Assembly: GCF_009928525.1 (NCBI RefSeq)
Contig: NZ_JAABOK010000003.1
Location: 558,001-622,000 of the forward strand
Length of the DNA stretch: 64,000 nt
Source of the DNA: Chitinophaga solisilvae
GTDB taxonomy: Bacteria; Bacteroidota; Bacteroidia; Chitinophagales; Chitinophagaceae
Reading direction: 5' to 3'
The stretch's first letter is position 1, and every line of letters starts with the position of its first letter. Shown here piece by piece: positions 19,269 to 27,708 of this stretch. The position numbers were made by a program, and so were the translations under genes. A model generated the notes under the pieces. The model did no database searches, was not told the origin of the DNA, and was given only the letters and a program-made list of their open reading frames with translations.

Positions 19269-20492
19269 ATGGTCTGGCAGTTTGCATCCCGTTACTTCAG
19301 GGCTAAAAAGTCTACAAATGCCATCAACATTATTGCCTGGGTAAGCGTGGCTGCCATTGCAATAGGCACCGGGGCGCTGATTGTTATTCTCAGTGTATTC
19401 AACGGATTTGAAGGACTGGTGAAATCCCTGTATTCTTCTTTTTATCCTGCCATAAAAGTAGCTCCGGCCAGCGGCAAAACGATTGTGCTGACACCGGCGC
19501 AGCTGCAGCAGATAGCGCAGGTGCCTGGCGTAGCCCACTATGCAGCAGTGGTGGAAGAGAAGGCCGTGCTGCGCTACGGAGACGAGCCAACGATTGCGGT
19601 ACTGAAAGGAGTAGACAGCAGCTATAATAGTGTTACAGACGTAAAAAGCAATATTGTGCGTGGCCGCTTTGATACCGGCGATAGCATCGGATACCGTGCT
19701 GTGCTGGGGCTGGAGCTGGAAGGCGCGCTGGGGGTGGATGTAGTGCATAGCCTGGCGCCGGTTACCGTGTATGTGCCGCGCAGAAAAGTGAATGCCTTCG
19801 TTACCCCTGAAGATGCACTTAACAATGGCATATTATATCCTGCGGGCACTTTCGCCATTCAGCAGGAATTCAACAGTAAATATGTAATTACCCACATTGA
19901 CTTCCTGCGCAGGCTGCTGGAGCTGGGAGATCATGAAATGTCGGCCCTGGAAATAGCCGCTGTTCCCGGTGCTAATGACAACCAGCTTAAAATGAGACTG
20001 CAGCAGCTGCTGGGTAAGGGTTACAAGGTGCAAACGCGGTATGAACAGAATCAGTCGTTATATGCCATCATGCAAACAGAAAAGTGGGCAGTGTATGTCA
20101 TCCTCAGCTTTATCATGATTATAGCAGCCTTTAACATGATAGGTTCGCTGTACATGCTGGTGATTGAGAAGCAGAAGGATATTACCATACTGAAGGCGAT
20201 GGGGGCGCGCAAGTCGCTTATCATGCGTATTTTCCTGGCGGAAGGGCTTATTATTGCGGGTATCGGCGCTCTGCTGGGGTTTGTGCTGGGTATTGCCTTC
20301 TGCCTGATACAGCAGCATTTCGGTATTATAAAACTGGAGGGTACCTCTTTCCTGGTAGATTCTTACCCTGTGAGTATGAATCCGGCAGACTTTCTCCTGG
20401 TCTTTATCACAATTGTTGTTATCGGGCTGGCGGCCAGCTGGTATCCTGCGCGCCGTGCTGCCGTAGAAGCCATCGCTCTCAAGGCCACCTGA
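19269..20492 (+). CDS. LolC/LolE-like ABC permease (FtsX family)
   Basis: The 407-residue protein has one N-terminal membrane helix (about 20-45, after the ASRYFRAKKSTNAINIIAW signature). A large periplasmic domain (about 46-270) is followed by three C-terminal helices with VYVILSFIMIIAAFNMIGSL and AMGARKSLIMRIFLAEG. This is the layout of the lipoprotein-release permease LolC/LolE, which extracts lipoproteins from the inner membrane with the LolD ATPase. No LolD gene is seen nearby. A MacB-type efflux permease is the alternative. The gene ends at a perfect 53-bp hairpin shared with the convergent transketolase gene. Confidence 0.85.
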   Translation: MVWQFASRYFRAKKSTNAINIIAWVSVAAIAIGTGALIVILSVFNGFEGLVKSLYSSFYPAIKVAPASGKTIVLTPAQLQQIAQVPGVAHYAAVVEEKAVLRYGDEPTIAVLKGVDSSYNSVTDVKSNIVRGRFDTGDSIGYRAVLGLELEGALGVDVVHSLAPVTVYVPRRKVNAFVTPEDALNNGILYPAGTFAIQQEFNSKYVITHIDFLRRLLELGDHEMSALEIAAVPGANDNQLKMRLQQLLGKGYKVQTRYEQNQSLYAIMQTEKWAVYVILSFIMIIAAFNMIGSLYMLVIEKQKDITILKAMGARKSLIMRIFLAEGLIIAGIGALLGFVLGIAFCLIQQHFGIIKLEGTSFLVDSYPVSMNPADFLLVFITIVVIGLAASWYPARRAAVEAIALKAT

Positions 20493-20601
20493 CATTTGAT
20501 TATTTAATTATTTGAGATTTTATACTAATCAAGAAGCCCCCTGAACCATTCAGGGGGCTTCTTGATTAGTATAAAATCTCAAATAATTAAATAATCAAAT
20601 G
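20493..20601. repeat. intergenic hairpin element B (perfect 53-bp stem, type III arms)
   Basis: Arms 20493-20545 and 20549-20601 are exact reverse complements across a 3-base loop. The tip (AAGCCCCCTGAA) is a normal terminator stem. The outer part is an AT-rich ATTATTTG-type iteron arm. It starts on the base after the permease stop and ends one base before the transketolase stop on the other strand, so it fills the whole gap between two convergent genes. Confidence 0.95.
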
Positions 20602-20602
20602 A

Positions 20603-21439
20603 TTAGTAGTCGCCGAGGGTTTCAGGGAGCTGGGCGAGCGCTTTGGCGAGTTGTTCGTCGCTTGGAGCGATACCGTGCCATTCGTGGTGGCCTTCCATGA
20701 AGTCCACACCTTTACCCATAATGGTTTTCATCATGATAGCAATAGGTTTGCCCTGGCCGGTGAGTCCTTTGGCTTTTTCGAGGGTAGCCACCACATTGTC
20801 CATATCGTTACCATCCATGTGGAGTACCATCCACCCGAAGGTTTCGAATTTGGCGCCGATATCGCCGAGGCCGGCAACGTCGTCCGTGGTGCCGTCGATC
20901 TGCTGACCATTAACGTCTACCGTGATGATAAGGTTGTCTACTTTATGATGGGGAGCGAACATGGCTGCTTCCCAGATCTGGCCTTCTTCCAGTTCTCCGT
21001 CGCCGTGAAGGGAGAATACCAGGGTATTATCATTATTGAGTTTTTTGGTGAGCGCTGCACCGATGGCTACGCTCATGCCCTGACCCAGTGAGCCGGAGGC
21101 CATGCGAATGCCAGGCAGGTGTTCATGCGTGGTAGGATGGCCCTGCAGGCGGGAGTTCAGCTTGCGGAAAGTGTTCAGCTCCGTTACCGGAAAATACCCG
21201 GAACGGGCTAATGCGCTGTAGAATACCGGGGAGATGTGTCCGTTGGACAGAAAAAAAAGATCCTGACCGCGGCCATCCATATCAAAAGGCTGGGGCGTGT
21301 GCTTCAGCACTTTGAAATATAAGGCAGTAAAGAAATCCGCGCATCCTAAAGAGCCTCCCGGGTGGCCGCTTTGTACGCCGTGAACCATTCGGACGATATC
21401 TCTTCTGACCTGGGTAGCAATATCCTTGAGCTGTGGCAT
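20603..21439 (-). CDS. transketolase, N-terminal (thiamine-diphosphate-binding) subunit
   Basis: The 278-residue protein matches the N-terminal half of transketolase: SGHPGGSLGCADFF, LSNGHISPVFYSAL, ASGSLGQGMSVAIGAA and GDGELEEGQIWEAA (the ThDP/Mg-binding GDG). It ends where the pyrimidine-binding domain would begin, as in two-gene transketolases. The C-terminal partner gene is neither upstream nor downstream; the neighbours are a WecA-like gene and a permease. With its partner it would move two-carbon ketol units in the pentose phosphate pathway. A -7-like TAGTTTTG lies 24 bases upstream of the ATG. Confidence 0.85.
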   Translation of the reverse strand: MPQLKDIATQVRRDIVRMVHGVQSGHPGGSLGCADFFTALYFKVLKHTPQPFDMDGRGQDLFFLSNGHISPVFYSALARSGYFPVTELNTFRKLNSRLQGHPTTHEHLPGIRMASGSLGQGMSVAIGAALTKKLNNDNTLVFSLHGDGELEEGQIWEAAMFAPHHKVDNLIITVDVNGQQIDGTTDDVAGLGDIGAKFETFGWMVLHMDGNDMDNVVATLEKAKGLTGQGKPIAIMMKTIMGKGVDFMEGHHEWHGIAPSDEQLAKALAQLPETLGDY

Positions 21440-21576
21440 GATACTTGTTGATTTTAGTGCCGCAAAACTAATAGAATTTCGAGATTTTGTGGCGGTAAAG
21501 GTATTTTTTTTGCGATCTCAAAGTATTAAAACTTTGTATTTTTTTAACGTTTCGTTACACATTTCATTGAAATTAA

Positions 21577-21584
21577 TATCTTTG
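21577..21584 (+). promoter_or_regulatory. candidate -7 element of the WecA-like gene
   Basis: TATCTTTG matches TAnnTTTG and lies 17 bases before the ATG. No clear TTTG -33 element is seen. Confidence 0.5.
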
Positions 21585-21601
21585 TAAAATAAGCCCCACT
21601 A

Positions 21602-22738
21602 ATGGAGAATGTTTTAATTGCTACCGTCCTAAGCTTTGTTGTAACCTATTTTTCTATTCCAATACTCATCAGGGTTGCGGAATTAAAACACTTATACGAC
21701 GAACCGGACGAAAGAAAAACGCATAAACAGCGTATACCAGCACTCGGGGGAATCGGATTTTTCTCCGGATTCATTATTGCAGCAGCGGTGTGTGTGCCGG
21801 CGCTGCAGAATTCTCCTTTCCAGTACATGATGGCCGCCTTTTTTATCATCTTCATGGTTGGTATGAAGGATGATCTGGTAGGGCTGTCTCCGCTTAAAAA
21901 GCTGATCGGTCAGCTGATGGCTTCGTTTGCTATCATCTATCTCGGTAATCTTCAGATAAACAGTATGTATGGCTTTATGGGTATCTATGCCCTTCCTGCC
22001 AATATCAGCCTGATGCTCACCTACTTCACCTTTATTGTGGTGATTAATGCCTTTAACCTGATAGATGGGGTAGATGGTCATGCCGGCAGCATCGGATTGC
22101 TGGTAAGCGCCATCCTGGGCGCCTACTTCCTGCATGTGGGAGAAATCACCTACGCAGTGCTCGGCTTTGCCATGGCAGGTGGTCTTGCCAGTTTCCTGAT
22201 CTATAATATTTCTCCGGCCCGCATCTTCATGGGCGACACCGGCTCGTTACTGATCGGTATCGTCAATGCCGTACTGGTACTTAAATTTATCGATGTAGCG
22301 GGTAATCCCGCCGGTAAAATGCCTGTAGGCGCTACTCCTGCGGTGGCCATCGCTATACTTATCGTGCCCCTGTTTGATACGCTCCGGGTATTTGCAGTGC
22401 GCATGCTGAAAGGTAAATCACCGTTTTCTGCTGACAGAAATCATATACACCACTACCTGCTGGACCTGAAACTGGATCACAGACAAACAACATTAGTATC
22501 TGTAGGGGTAAATGCGGCATTTATTGTTGCGGCTTTCCTCCTGCAGGATATGGGTACTACCTGGCTCACATTGCTGGTAGTTGCTGCTGCCACCACCTTC
22601 ACCGGCGGACTTTACCTGGCCCGCAAACGGAAAATGGCTGTTAAAACCACCGTTACCACGATCACACAACCGGCTGCCCAGGGCGCCGCTCCTAAAGTGC
22701 TGCGCGTAACTACCGGCGGTATTCTGCAGGATAAATAA
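21602..22738 (+). CDS. undecaprenyl-phosphate GlcNAc-1-phosphate transferase (WecA/TagO-like)
   Basis: The 378-residue protein has about ten or eleven membrane helices and the landmarks of the MraY/WecA superfamily: the DEPDERKTHKQRIPALGGIG loop, the GMKDDLVGLSP aspartates, NAFNLIDGVDGHAG, RIFMGDTGSLLIG and the DRNHIHHYLLD histidine loop. It transfers a sugar-1-phosphate, usually GlcNAc-1-P, to undecaprenyl phosphate to start a surface polysaccharide. The HIHH loop and overall sequence fit WecA/TagO rather than MraY. A short C-terminal tail after the last helix is basic. It is a single gene with its own promoter-like element. Confidence 0.9.
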   Translation: MENVLIATVLSFVVTYFSIPILIRVAELKHLYDEPDERKTHKQRIPALGGIGFFSGFIIAAAVCVPALQNSPFQYMMAAFFIIFMVGMKDDLVGLSPLKKLIGQLMASFAIIYLGNLQINSMYGFMGIYALPANISLMLTYFTFIVVINAFNLIDGVDGHAGSIGLLVSAILGAYFLHVGEITYAVLGFAMAGGLASFLIYNISPARIFMGDTGSLLIGIVNAVLVLKFIDVAGNPAGKMPVGATPAVAIAILIVPLFDTLRVFAVRMLKGKSPFSADRNHIHHYLLDLKLDHRQTTLVSVGVNAAFIVAAFLLQDMGTTWLTLLVVAAATTFTGGLYLARKRKMAVKTTVTTITQPAAQGAAPKVLRVTTGGILQDK

Positions 22739-22824
22739 TTTTCAGCAACCAGAAAACACAAGCCTGTTACCGGCTTGCCTGTAAATCAACCATCAGATAT
22801 ACGGTCCGTTCCTGTATCCGTTAC

Positions 22825-22855
22825 TTTGATGATTAAAAGAAAACCTGTAGGTTTG
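22825..22855 (+). promoter_or_regulatory. promoter of frr (TTTG-N19-TAGGTTTG)
   Basis: TTTG at 22825-22828 and TAGGTTTG at 22848-22855 are separated by 19 bases, an exact match to the Bacteroidota housekeeping promoter. The frr ATG lies 22 bases downstream. Confidence 0.75.
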
Positions 22856-22877
22856 CAGGCACTTAACTATTTATGTT

Positions 22878-23441
22878 ATGCAAGATGATCTAACGCTTAT
22901 CCTCGAGGATGCAGCGGACTCGATGAAAAAAGCTATCGGGCACCTGGAACTGGAACTCACAAAAATCAGAGCTGGTAAAGCCAATCCACAAATACTGGAT
23001 GGCATTCATGTTGACTACTACGGAGCGCCTACCGCGCTCAACCAGGTAGCTAACGTAGCTGTTGCCGACGCCCGCACCCTGACCATTCAACCCTGGGAGA
23101 AAAACATGTTGCAGCCAATTGAAAGAGCTATCATTGCTGCCAACATTGGTATTAATCCTCAGAACGACGGTGTAATTATCCGTCTCTTCCTGCCACCACT
23201 CACTGAAGAAAGAAGAAGGGAATTTGTTAAAAGAGTAAACGGTGAAGGCGAACAGGCTAAAATAGCTGTCAGAAACATCCGCCGCGATGCTATCGAAGCT
23301 ATCAAGAAAATGCAGAAAGACGGACTGAGTGAAGATACCGCCAAAGATGCTGAAGCAGATATTCAGCAGCTGACAGACAAAAACATTGTAGTGGTTGATA
23401 AACACTGCGAAGCAAAAGAAAAAGAAATCATGGCTATCTAA
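22878..23441 (+). CDS. frr: ribosome recycling factor
   Basis: The 187-residue protein is the normal length for RRF. The three-helix-bundle domain shows MKKAIGHLELELTKIRAGKA at the start and LTEERRREFVKRVNGEGEQA and IRRDAIEAIKKMQKDG in the long helices. The inserted beta domain has the YYGAPTALNQVANVAVADAR segment. With EF-G it splits post-termination ribosomes. It has a textbook promoter and a terminator shared with the convergent EamA gene. Confidence 0.97.
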   Translation: MQDDLTLILEDAADSMKKAIGHLELELTKIRAGKANPQILDGIHVDYYGAPTALNQVANVAVADARTLTIQPWEKNMLQPIERAIIAANIGINPQNDGVIIRLFLPPLTEERRREFVKRVNGEGEQAKIAVRNIRRDAIEAIKKMQKDGLSEDTAKDAEADIQQLTDKNIVVVDKHCEAKEKEIMAI

Positions 23442-23463
23442 AACAGCCGTCTGAAAAGTATAT

Positions 23464-23516
23464 TATCGGAGCTGATAGCAGCCTTGCAGCTGCTGCCAGC
23501 TCCGATACTGTTTTAA
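23464..23516. terminator. terminator between frr and the EamA gene
   Basis: TATCGGAGCT (23464-23473) pairs with AGCTCCGATA (23498-23507), with a further GCAGC/GCTGC stem inside. CTGTTTTAATAA follows on the plus strand. It serves two convergent genes. Confidence 0.8.
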
Positions 23517-23521
23517 TAACA

Positions 23522-24400
23522 TCAGCTGCCGGCTTTGGCCCGGTTCACCAGGTACACTCCCAGCAGAATAATACCCATACATAATATCTGCATCCACGTA
23601 ATGGCTTCATGCGCCAGTAGCCCCCAGCCAATAGCTACTACCGGTAACGCATATGTTACCATAGAAGCAAACATGGAACCAGCCCGCTTAATGAGCAGAT
23701 AAAATAAAACGGCCGCTACACCCGTACCCATCACACCTAATACAATGCCCGCTGAAAGTGAACGCCAGGGCGCATCCGGACGGGAAAACTGCGGAAAGAA
23801 ATCTGTGTATATCAATACAGGCAGGGTGAACAATCCGCAGAAAAACATAGCGATAGCCCCCAGCTGCACAGAGGCAAACCCCTTCAGATAGTGATGCACC
23901 AGACTGATATTTACACCGTAACTCACCGTAGCCAGAATAACCAGCAGGCCATAGTACCAGTGGCCGCCGGTATGAATACCCTTTGACGCAAATAACAGGA
24001 TAACTCCTGCCAGCCCTACACATACGCCGGTTAGCTGCGCCTTCTGAATGGGGCTTCTGAAAATAATCAATCCGGACAGTAACGCCATCAGTGGAACCAG
24101 ACAATTAAGGATTCCTGCCAAAGAGCTGTCTATCTCCGTTTCCGCAATACAAAACAAAAAAGCAGGCAGGCCGTTGCCCAGGATACCGGAAAGAATAATG
24201 ACCGGCAGCTTGCTGACGGGCGTTTGCCGCAGCGCCTTCGGAAGAAAGGGAAGTAATGCGATGCCCGCAGCCACCAGCCGCAAGCTGGCCACCTGGTAAG
24301 GTGTAAACGATTCCAGTCCGATCTTCATTAAAATAAAAGAGCTACCCCATGTAAGTGATAGCATCAGGAAAATGCCCCAGTGGGCTAACTTTTGATTCAA
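23522..24400 (-). CDS. EamA/DMT-family transporter
   Basis: The 292-residue protein has ten hydrophobic helices in two repeats of five, each starting with the EamA pattern (LTWGSSFILMKIGLESFTPY and VSYGVNISLVHHYLKG). The drug/metabolite transporter superfamily moves small metabolites out of or into the cell; the substrate cannot be predicted. The start codon is TTG at 24400; no in-frame ATG lies upstream and the next Met is residue 13, so TTG gives the better full first helix. Confidence 0.85.
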   Translation of the reverse strand: MNQKLAHWGIFLMLSLTWGSSFILMKIGLESFTPYQVASLRLVAAGIALLPFLPKALRQTPVSKLPVIILSGILGNGLPAFLFCIAETEIDSSLAGILNCLVPLMALLSGLIIFRSPIQKAQLTGVCVGLAGVILLFASKGIHTGGHWYYGLLVILATVSYGVNISLVHHYLKGFASVQLGAIAMFFCGLFTLPVLIYTDFFPQFSRPDAPWRSLSAGIVLGVMGTGVAAVLFYLLIKRAGSMFASMVTYALPVVAIGWGLLAHEAITWMQILCMGIILLGVYLVNRAKAGS

Positions 24401-24521
24401 GATGGCATCTTTTTAGAAACACAAAGGTCAGCATATAAAGGAATTAAATCAAAATATTAAAGCCCCTTATGCAACACTTCTCTGCTGATTTTGTTAAATT
24501 CAATGATAAGATTGTAAAGCC

Positions 24522-25268
24522 ATGAGTAAAATCAAATTGTCAACTATTAGCACTACCGCGCCCAAGAAACTGGAGAAAGACAAGATCAAGGCCGCCACTC
24601 AGGACATTTTAGCCGAACTGGACGAACTGCAAAACCTGTTATACGCCCAACATAAACATGCTGTGCTGATGGTGATTCAGGGAATGGATGCCAGCGGAAA
24701 AGACGGCGTCATTAAAAATGTAACCGGCACACTGAACCCGCAAGGCTGTACCGTAAGTTCTTTCAAAGCGCCTACCACAGAAGAGCTGGATCATGATTTC
24801 CTGTGGCGCATACATAAGCAGGCGCCGGGAAAAGGAATGATCCAGGTGTTTAACAGGTCGCATTATGAAGATATACTGATTCAACGCGTGCATAAATGGA
24901 TAGATGATAAAACCGCCTACAAGCGGATGGAAGCTATCAATGATTTCGAGAAGCTGTTAACCGTGCATAATAATACCACCATCCTGAAGTTCTATCTGCA
25001 TGTGTCCCGCGAGGCGCAGCAGCAGCGCCTGGTAGAACGTACGGAAGATCCCCGGAAGATGTGGAAGTATAATGAGAAGGACTTTGAAGAAGCGAAACTC
25101 TGGGATAAATATATGGATGCCTACGAAGATGCATTCAGGTATTGCAATGATGTTCCCTGGCATATTGTGCCGGCAGATAACAACTGGTATAAGGAATACC
25201 TGGTGGCCCTAACGTTAAGGGATACACTGGCATCGCTGAAAATGAAATACCCGCGGTTGAAGAAATAA
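24522..25268 (+). CDS. polyphosphate kinase 2 family protein
   Basis: The 248-residue protein is a P-loop polyphosphate:nucleotide phosphotransferase. Walker A is GMDASGKDG (54-62), the lid region is RSHYEDILIQRVH and the Walker-B-like motif is FNRSHYED. The NRSHYED form is typical of the PPK2 group that phosphorylates AMP and ADP rather than the DRSWY form of class I. It uses polyphosphate to regenerate nucleotides. Substrate class is inferred from the motif. It is a single gene with mscL downstream by 78 bases and probably a separate promoter for mscL. Confidence 0.88.
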   Translation: MSKIKLSTISTTAPKKLEKDKIKAATQDILAELDELQNLLYAQHKHAVLMVIQGMDASGKDGVIKNVTGTLNPQGCTVSSFKAPTTEELDHDFLWRIHKQAPGKGMIQVFNRSHYEDILIQRVHKWIDDKTAYKRMEAINDFEKLLTVHNNTTILKFYLHVSREAQQQRLVERTEDPRKMWKYNEKDFEEAKLWDKYMDAYEDAFRYCNDVPWHIVPADNNWYKEYLVALTLRDTLASLKMKYPRLKK

Positions 25269-25303
25269 TGAGTTAATAATGAAGCGGTTCCATGTGAATA
25301 TGT

Positions 25304-25311
25304 TAATTTTG
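25304..25311 (+). promoter_or_regulatory. candidate -7 element of mscL
   Basis: TAATTTTG fits TAnnTTTG and lies 35 bases before the mscL ATG. No TTTG -33 element is evident. Confidence 0.4.
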
Positions 25312-25346
25312 TCGTCAATATTTTAACCAAATTAAAACCTTGCATT

Positions 25347-25772
25347 ATGTCGTTCATCAAAGAGTTTAAAGAATTTGCCATGAAAGGCAATGTGATGGAT
25401 CTTGCTGTGGGTGTGATTATTGGTGCTGCGTTTGGAAAGATTGTTACATCGTTGGTAGATAACATCATTATGCCGCTGGTAGGTGTAGTAACTGGAGGTG
25501 TGAATTTTACCGACAAATTTGCCTATCTCGACAAGAGCAAGGGCACGGATTTTCCTTCACTGGCAACAGCGAAAGCTGCAGGCGCCAACGTATTTGCATA
25601 CGGCGCTTTTATCCAGAGTGTGATAGATTTTATCATCATTGCCCTGTGTATTTTTATGCTGGTGAAATTCATGAACAAGCTCACCAACAAGAAAGACGCC
25701 CCTCCGGCAGAACCTACAGCACAGGAAAAACTCCTGATGGAAATCCGCGACGAACTGAAAAAATCCAGATAA
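25347..25772 (+). CDS. mscL: large-conductance mechanosensitive channel MscL
   Basis: The 141-residue protein is the normal length. It starts with [20 protein letters not shown], the amphipathic helix and first membrane helix signature. TM1 carries [17 protein letters not shown]2 is [20 protein letters not shown] and the cytoplasmic bundle ends with [11 protein letters not shown]. It opens as a pentamer at high membrane tension to release solutes on osmotic downshock. A 14-bp hairpin follows the stop. Confidence 0.96.
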   Translation: MSFIKEFKEFAMKGNVMDLAVGVIIGAAFGKIVTSLVDNIIMPLVGVVTGGVNFTDKFAYLDKSKGTDFPSLATAKAAGANVFAYGAFIQSVIDFIIIALCIFMLVKFMNKLTNKKDAPPAEPTAQEKLLMEIRDELKKSR

Positions 25773-25792
25773 ATCTTTTTATATCCCCATGC

Positions 25793-25823
25793 CATCAGCT
25801 TCTCATCCCATGAGAAGCTGATG
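25793..25823 (+). terminator. hairpin after mscL
   Basis: A 14-bp perfect stem (CATCAGCTTCTCAT / ATGAGAAGCTGATG) with a CCC loop. The T-tract behind it is weak (GTACTTTAT), so it may be a weak terminator or a 3'-end stabiliser. Confidence 0.6.
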
Positions 25824-25856
25824 GTACTTTATATCTAATCTTTAAAAAACAAGTTG

Positions 25857-26801
25857 ATGAAAAAATTTACTTTATCCATAGCCTGTCTGTTGATGTGCTT
25901 TATGGCCGCTCAGGCGCAGAATGACTGGATGAAGACTTCACGGGAAGAAGCCATGAAGAAGATCAAGAAAGAAGATCCTACAGATACTATTCCCAGATTG
26001 TGGAGAAAAGGACTGAATCTGAATATCAACATTAACCAGGGATCCCTGAGCAACTGGGCTGCGGGTGGTGATAACTTTTCCTTCTCCCTCGGATCTACCG
26101 TATATGCGTATGCGTTTTACAAGAACGGCCGCCGGTCATGGGACAACATCGCGGACCTCGCTTACGGATATATCAATACCACCAGCCTCGGTGGCCGTAA
26201 AAGCGACGACCGTATTGACCTCACTACCAAATACGGCTACGATATCGGCAGGCACTGGTATGTAAGCGGGCTGGTAAACCTGCGTACCCAGTTTACCAAC
26301 GGTTACCTGTATGACAAGGATTCTGCCACGCTGACGTCCAAATTCTTCTCTCCGGCGTATGTACTCCTGTCTCCGGGTTTTGATTATAAGCCGAACAACG
26401 AATTTTCGCTGTTCCTCTCTCCTGCTACTTCCCGTTTTGTGTTTGTGATGGATAAATATCTGTCCAGCCAGGGCGCCTATGGTGTAGACACCGGCAAGCA
26501 TTTCAAATATGAAATCGGTGCTTATCTTTCTGCCAACTATATCAAAACAGTGGCTAAAAACATTACCTATAAAGGCCGGCTGGATTTGTTCTCTGATTAT
26601 CTGAGTAATCCGCAGAATATCGACGTGTTTTTCACCAACGCCCTGGAACTCAAGGTAAATAAGTGGATTTCAGCACTGCTGACTGTAGATATGATTTATG
26701 ATGATGATGTGAAACAGTTTGAAAATAAAGACACCGGCATCAAAGGCCCTGCTCTTCAGATCAAACAGGTGATTGGAGTCGGGTTTGCCGCGAAGTTCTA
26801 G
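25857..26801 (+). CDS. DUF3078 outer-membrane beta-barrel-like protein
   Basis: The 314-residue protein has a signal peptide ending near AAQAQ (residues 1-21). A short charged helix (DWMKTSREEAMKKIKKED) precedes a long run of alternating beta strands, such as GLNLNININQGSLSNWAAGG, and it ends with FAAKF. This is the DUF3078 family of Bacteroidota, predicted outer-membrane barrels of unknown function. The ATG is preferred over the TTG 3 bases earlier. A separate hairpin lies between this gene and scpA. Confidence 0.8.
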   Translation: MKKFTLSIACLLMCFMAAQAQNDWMKTSREEAMKKIKKEDPTDTIPRLWRKGLNLNININQGSLSNWAAGGDNFSFSLGSTVYAYAFYKNGRRSWDNIADLAYGYINTTSLGGRKSDDRIDLTTKYGYDIGRHWYVSGLVNLRTQFTNGYLYDKDSATLTSKFFSPAYVLLSPGFDYKPNNEFSLFLSPATSRFVFVMDKYLSSQGAYGVDTGKHFKYEIGAYLSANYIKTVAKNITYKGRLDLFSDYLSNPQNIDVFFTNALELKVNKWISALLTVDMIYDDDVKQFENKDTGIKGPALQIKQVIGVGFAAKF

Positions 26802-26831
26802 TTACCGGGAATTTCCTTACTTTTGATAGTA

Positions 26832-26880
26832 CACAAAGCAGTACAGATATCAACCTGGATTGATTTCTTACTGCTTTGTG
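26832..26880 (+). promoter_or_regulatory. inverted repeat upstream of scpA
   Basis: CACAAAGCAGTA (26832-26843) and TACTGCTTTGTG (26869-26880) form a perfect 12-bp stem with a 25-base loop. It has no T-tract. It could weakly end the DUF3078 transcript or structure the scpA leader. It overlaps the alternative upstream TTG start of scpA, which argues for the GTG at 26914. Confidence 0.5.
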
Positions 26881-26913
26881 GCATTAATCAGGAATGTCAT
26901 TAAAATAAATAAT

Positions 26914-27708
26914 GTGAGCGAACAAGTTTCCTATAAAATCAAGCTGCCGCAATTTGAAGGTCCTTTCGACCTGCTGTTGTTCTTTATAGAACGGGATGAG
27001 CTGGACATTTACAACATTCCCATTAATACTATCACGCAGGAATTCCTGGACTATATCCATCATATTGAGTCGCTGAATATTGAGCTGGCCAGTGAATTCA
27101 TCCTGTTTGTATCCACGCTGATGCGTATCAAGGCAAAGATGTTGCTGCCCCGCAAGGAAGTTGACGAACAGGGGAATGAGATAGATCCCAGGATGGAACT
27201 GATTGATAAAATCCTGGAGTACAAGCGCTATAAGCAGGCTGCCGCCGAACTGGCGGAAATGGAAGCCGACCGTATGCTGCAGATCAAGCGTGGTAATATC
27301 GCTAAAGAACTGGCGGAAATCGGGGAAGCTACCAGCGAAGGTACCGAAGTACAGACCCTCACCCTCTTTAAGCTGGCCAAAACCTTTGAAAAGGTGATGC
27401 AGCGCATGAAAGAGCGCGATCATAAGCCCCAGCACGTAGTGTATAAGTACGATTACACTATGGAAGGCTCCAGGATGTATATGGAAGAACTGGCTAGAGC
27501 GGAAAGAACACTGGCTTTCGAAAAAATATTCGATCACTGTAAAGACCGCGTACACGCTATTTTCCTGTTTCTGAGCATGCTGGAACTGGTGCAGATGAAA
27601 CACCTGGGTATTATGGTGGGAGAAGGAAGAAATAATTTTATTGTTGAATACATTGACCCTGCTGACCGCGAGGAAGAACCGGCAGGAACAACGCTGATCG
27701 ATGGCTGA
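26914..27708 (+). CDS. scpA: segregation and condensation protein A
   Basis: The 264-residue kleisin starts at GTG with YKIKLPQFEGPFDLLLFFIE, the ScpA signature, followed by ELDIYNIPINTITQEFLDYI. The middle is ASEFILFVSTLMRIKAKMLLP. The C-terminal winged helix is RVHAIFLFLSMLELVQMKHLG. It bridges the SMC dimer heads together with ScpB to condense and segregate the chromosome; scpB is not nearby. The last 8 bases overlap the start of the AraC gene (ATGGCTGA), so the two are translationally coupled. Confidence 0.92.
   Translation: MSEQVSYKIKLPQFEGPFDLLLFFIERDELDIYNIPINTITQEFLDYIHHIESLNIELASEFILFVSTLMRIKAKMLLPRKEVDEQGNEIDPRMELIDKILEYKRYKQAAAELAEMEADRMLQIKRGNIAKELAEIGEATSEGTEVQTLTLFKLAKTFEKVMQRMKERDHKPQHVVYKYDYTMEGSRMYMEELARAERTLAFEKIFDHCKDRVHAIFLFLSMLELVQMKHLGIMVGEGRNNFIVEYIDPADREEEPAGTTLIDG

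Noticed and set aside
20531-20562. Treating hairpin B as a plain terminator only
   Set aside because: The tip is terminator-like, but the perfect 53-bp stem with iteron arms shared with element E needs a separate explanation.
26860-26913. An upstream TTG start for scpA
   Set aside because: It would add residues before the conserved start of the kleisin and place the start inside the loop of an inverted repeat. GTG at 26914 fits better.
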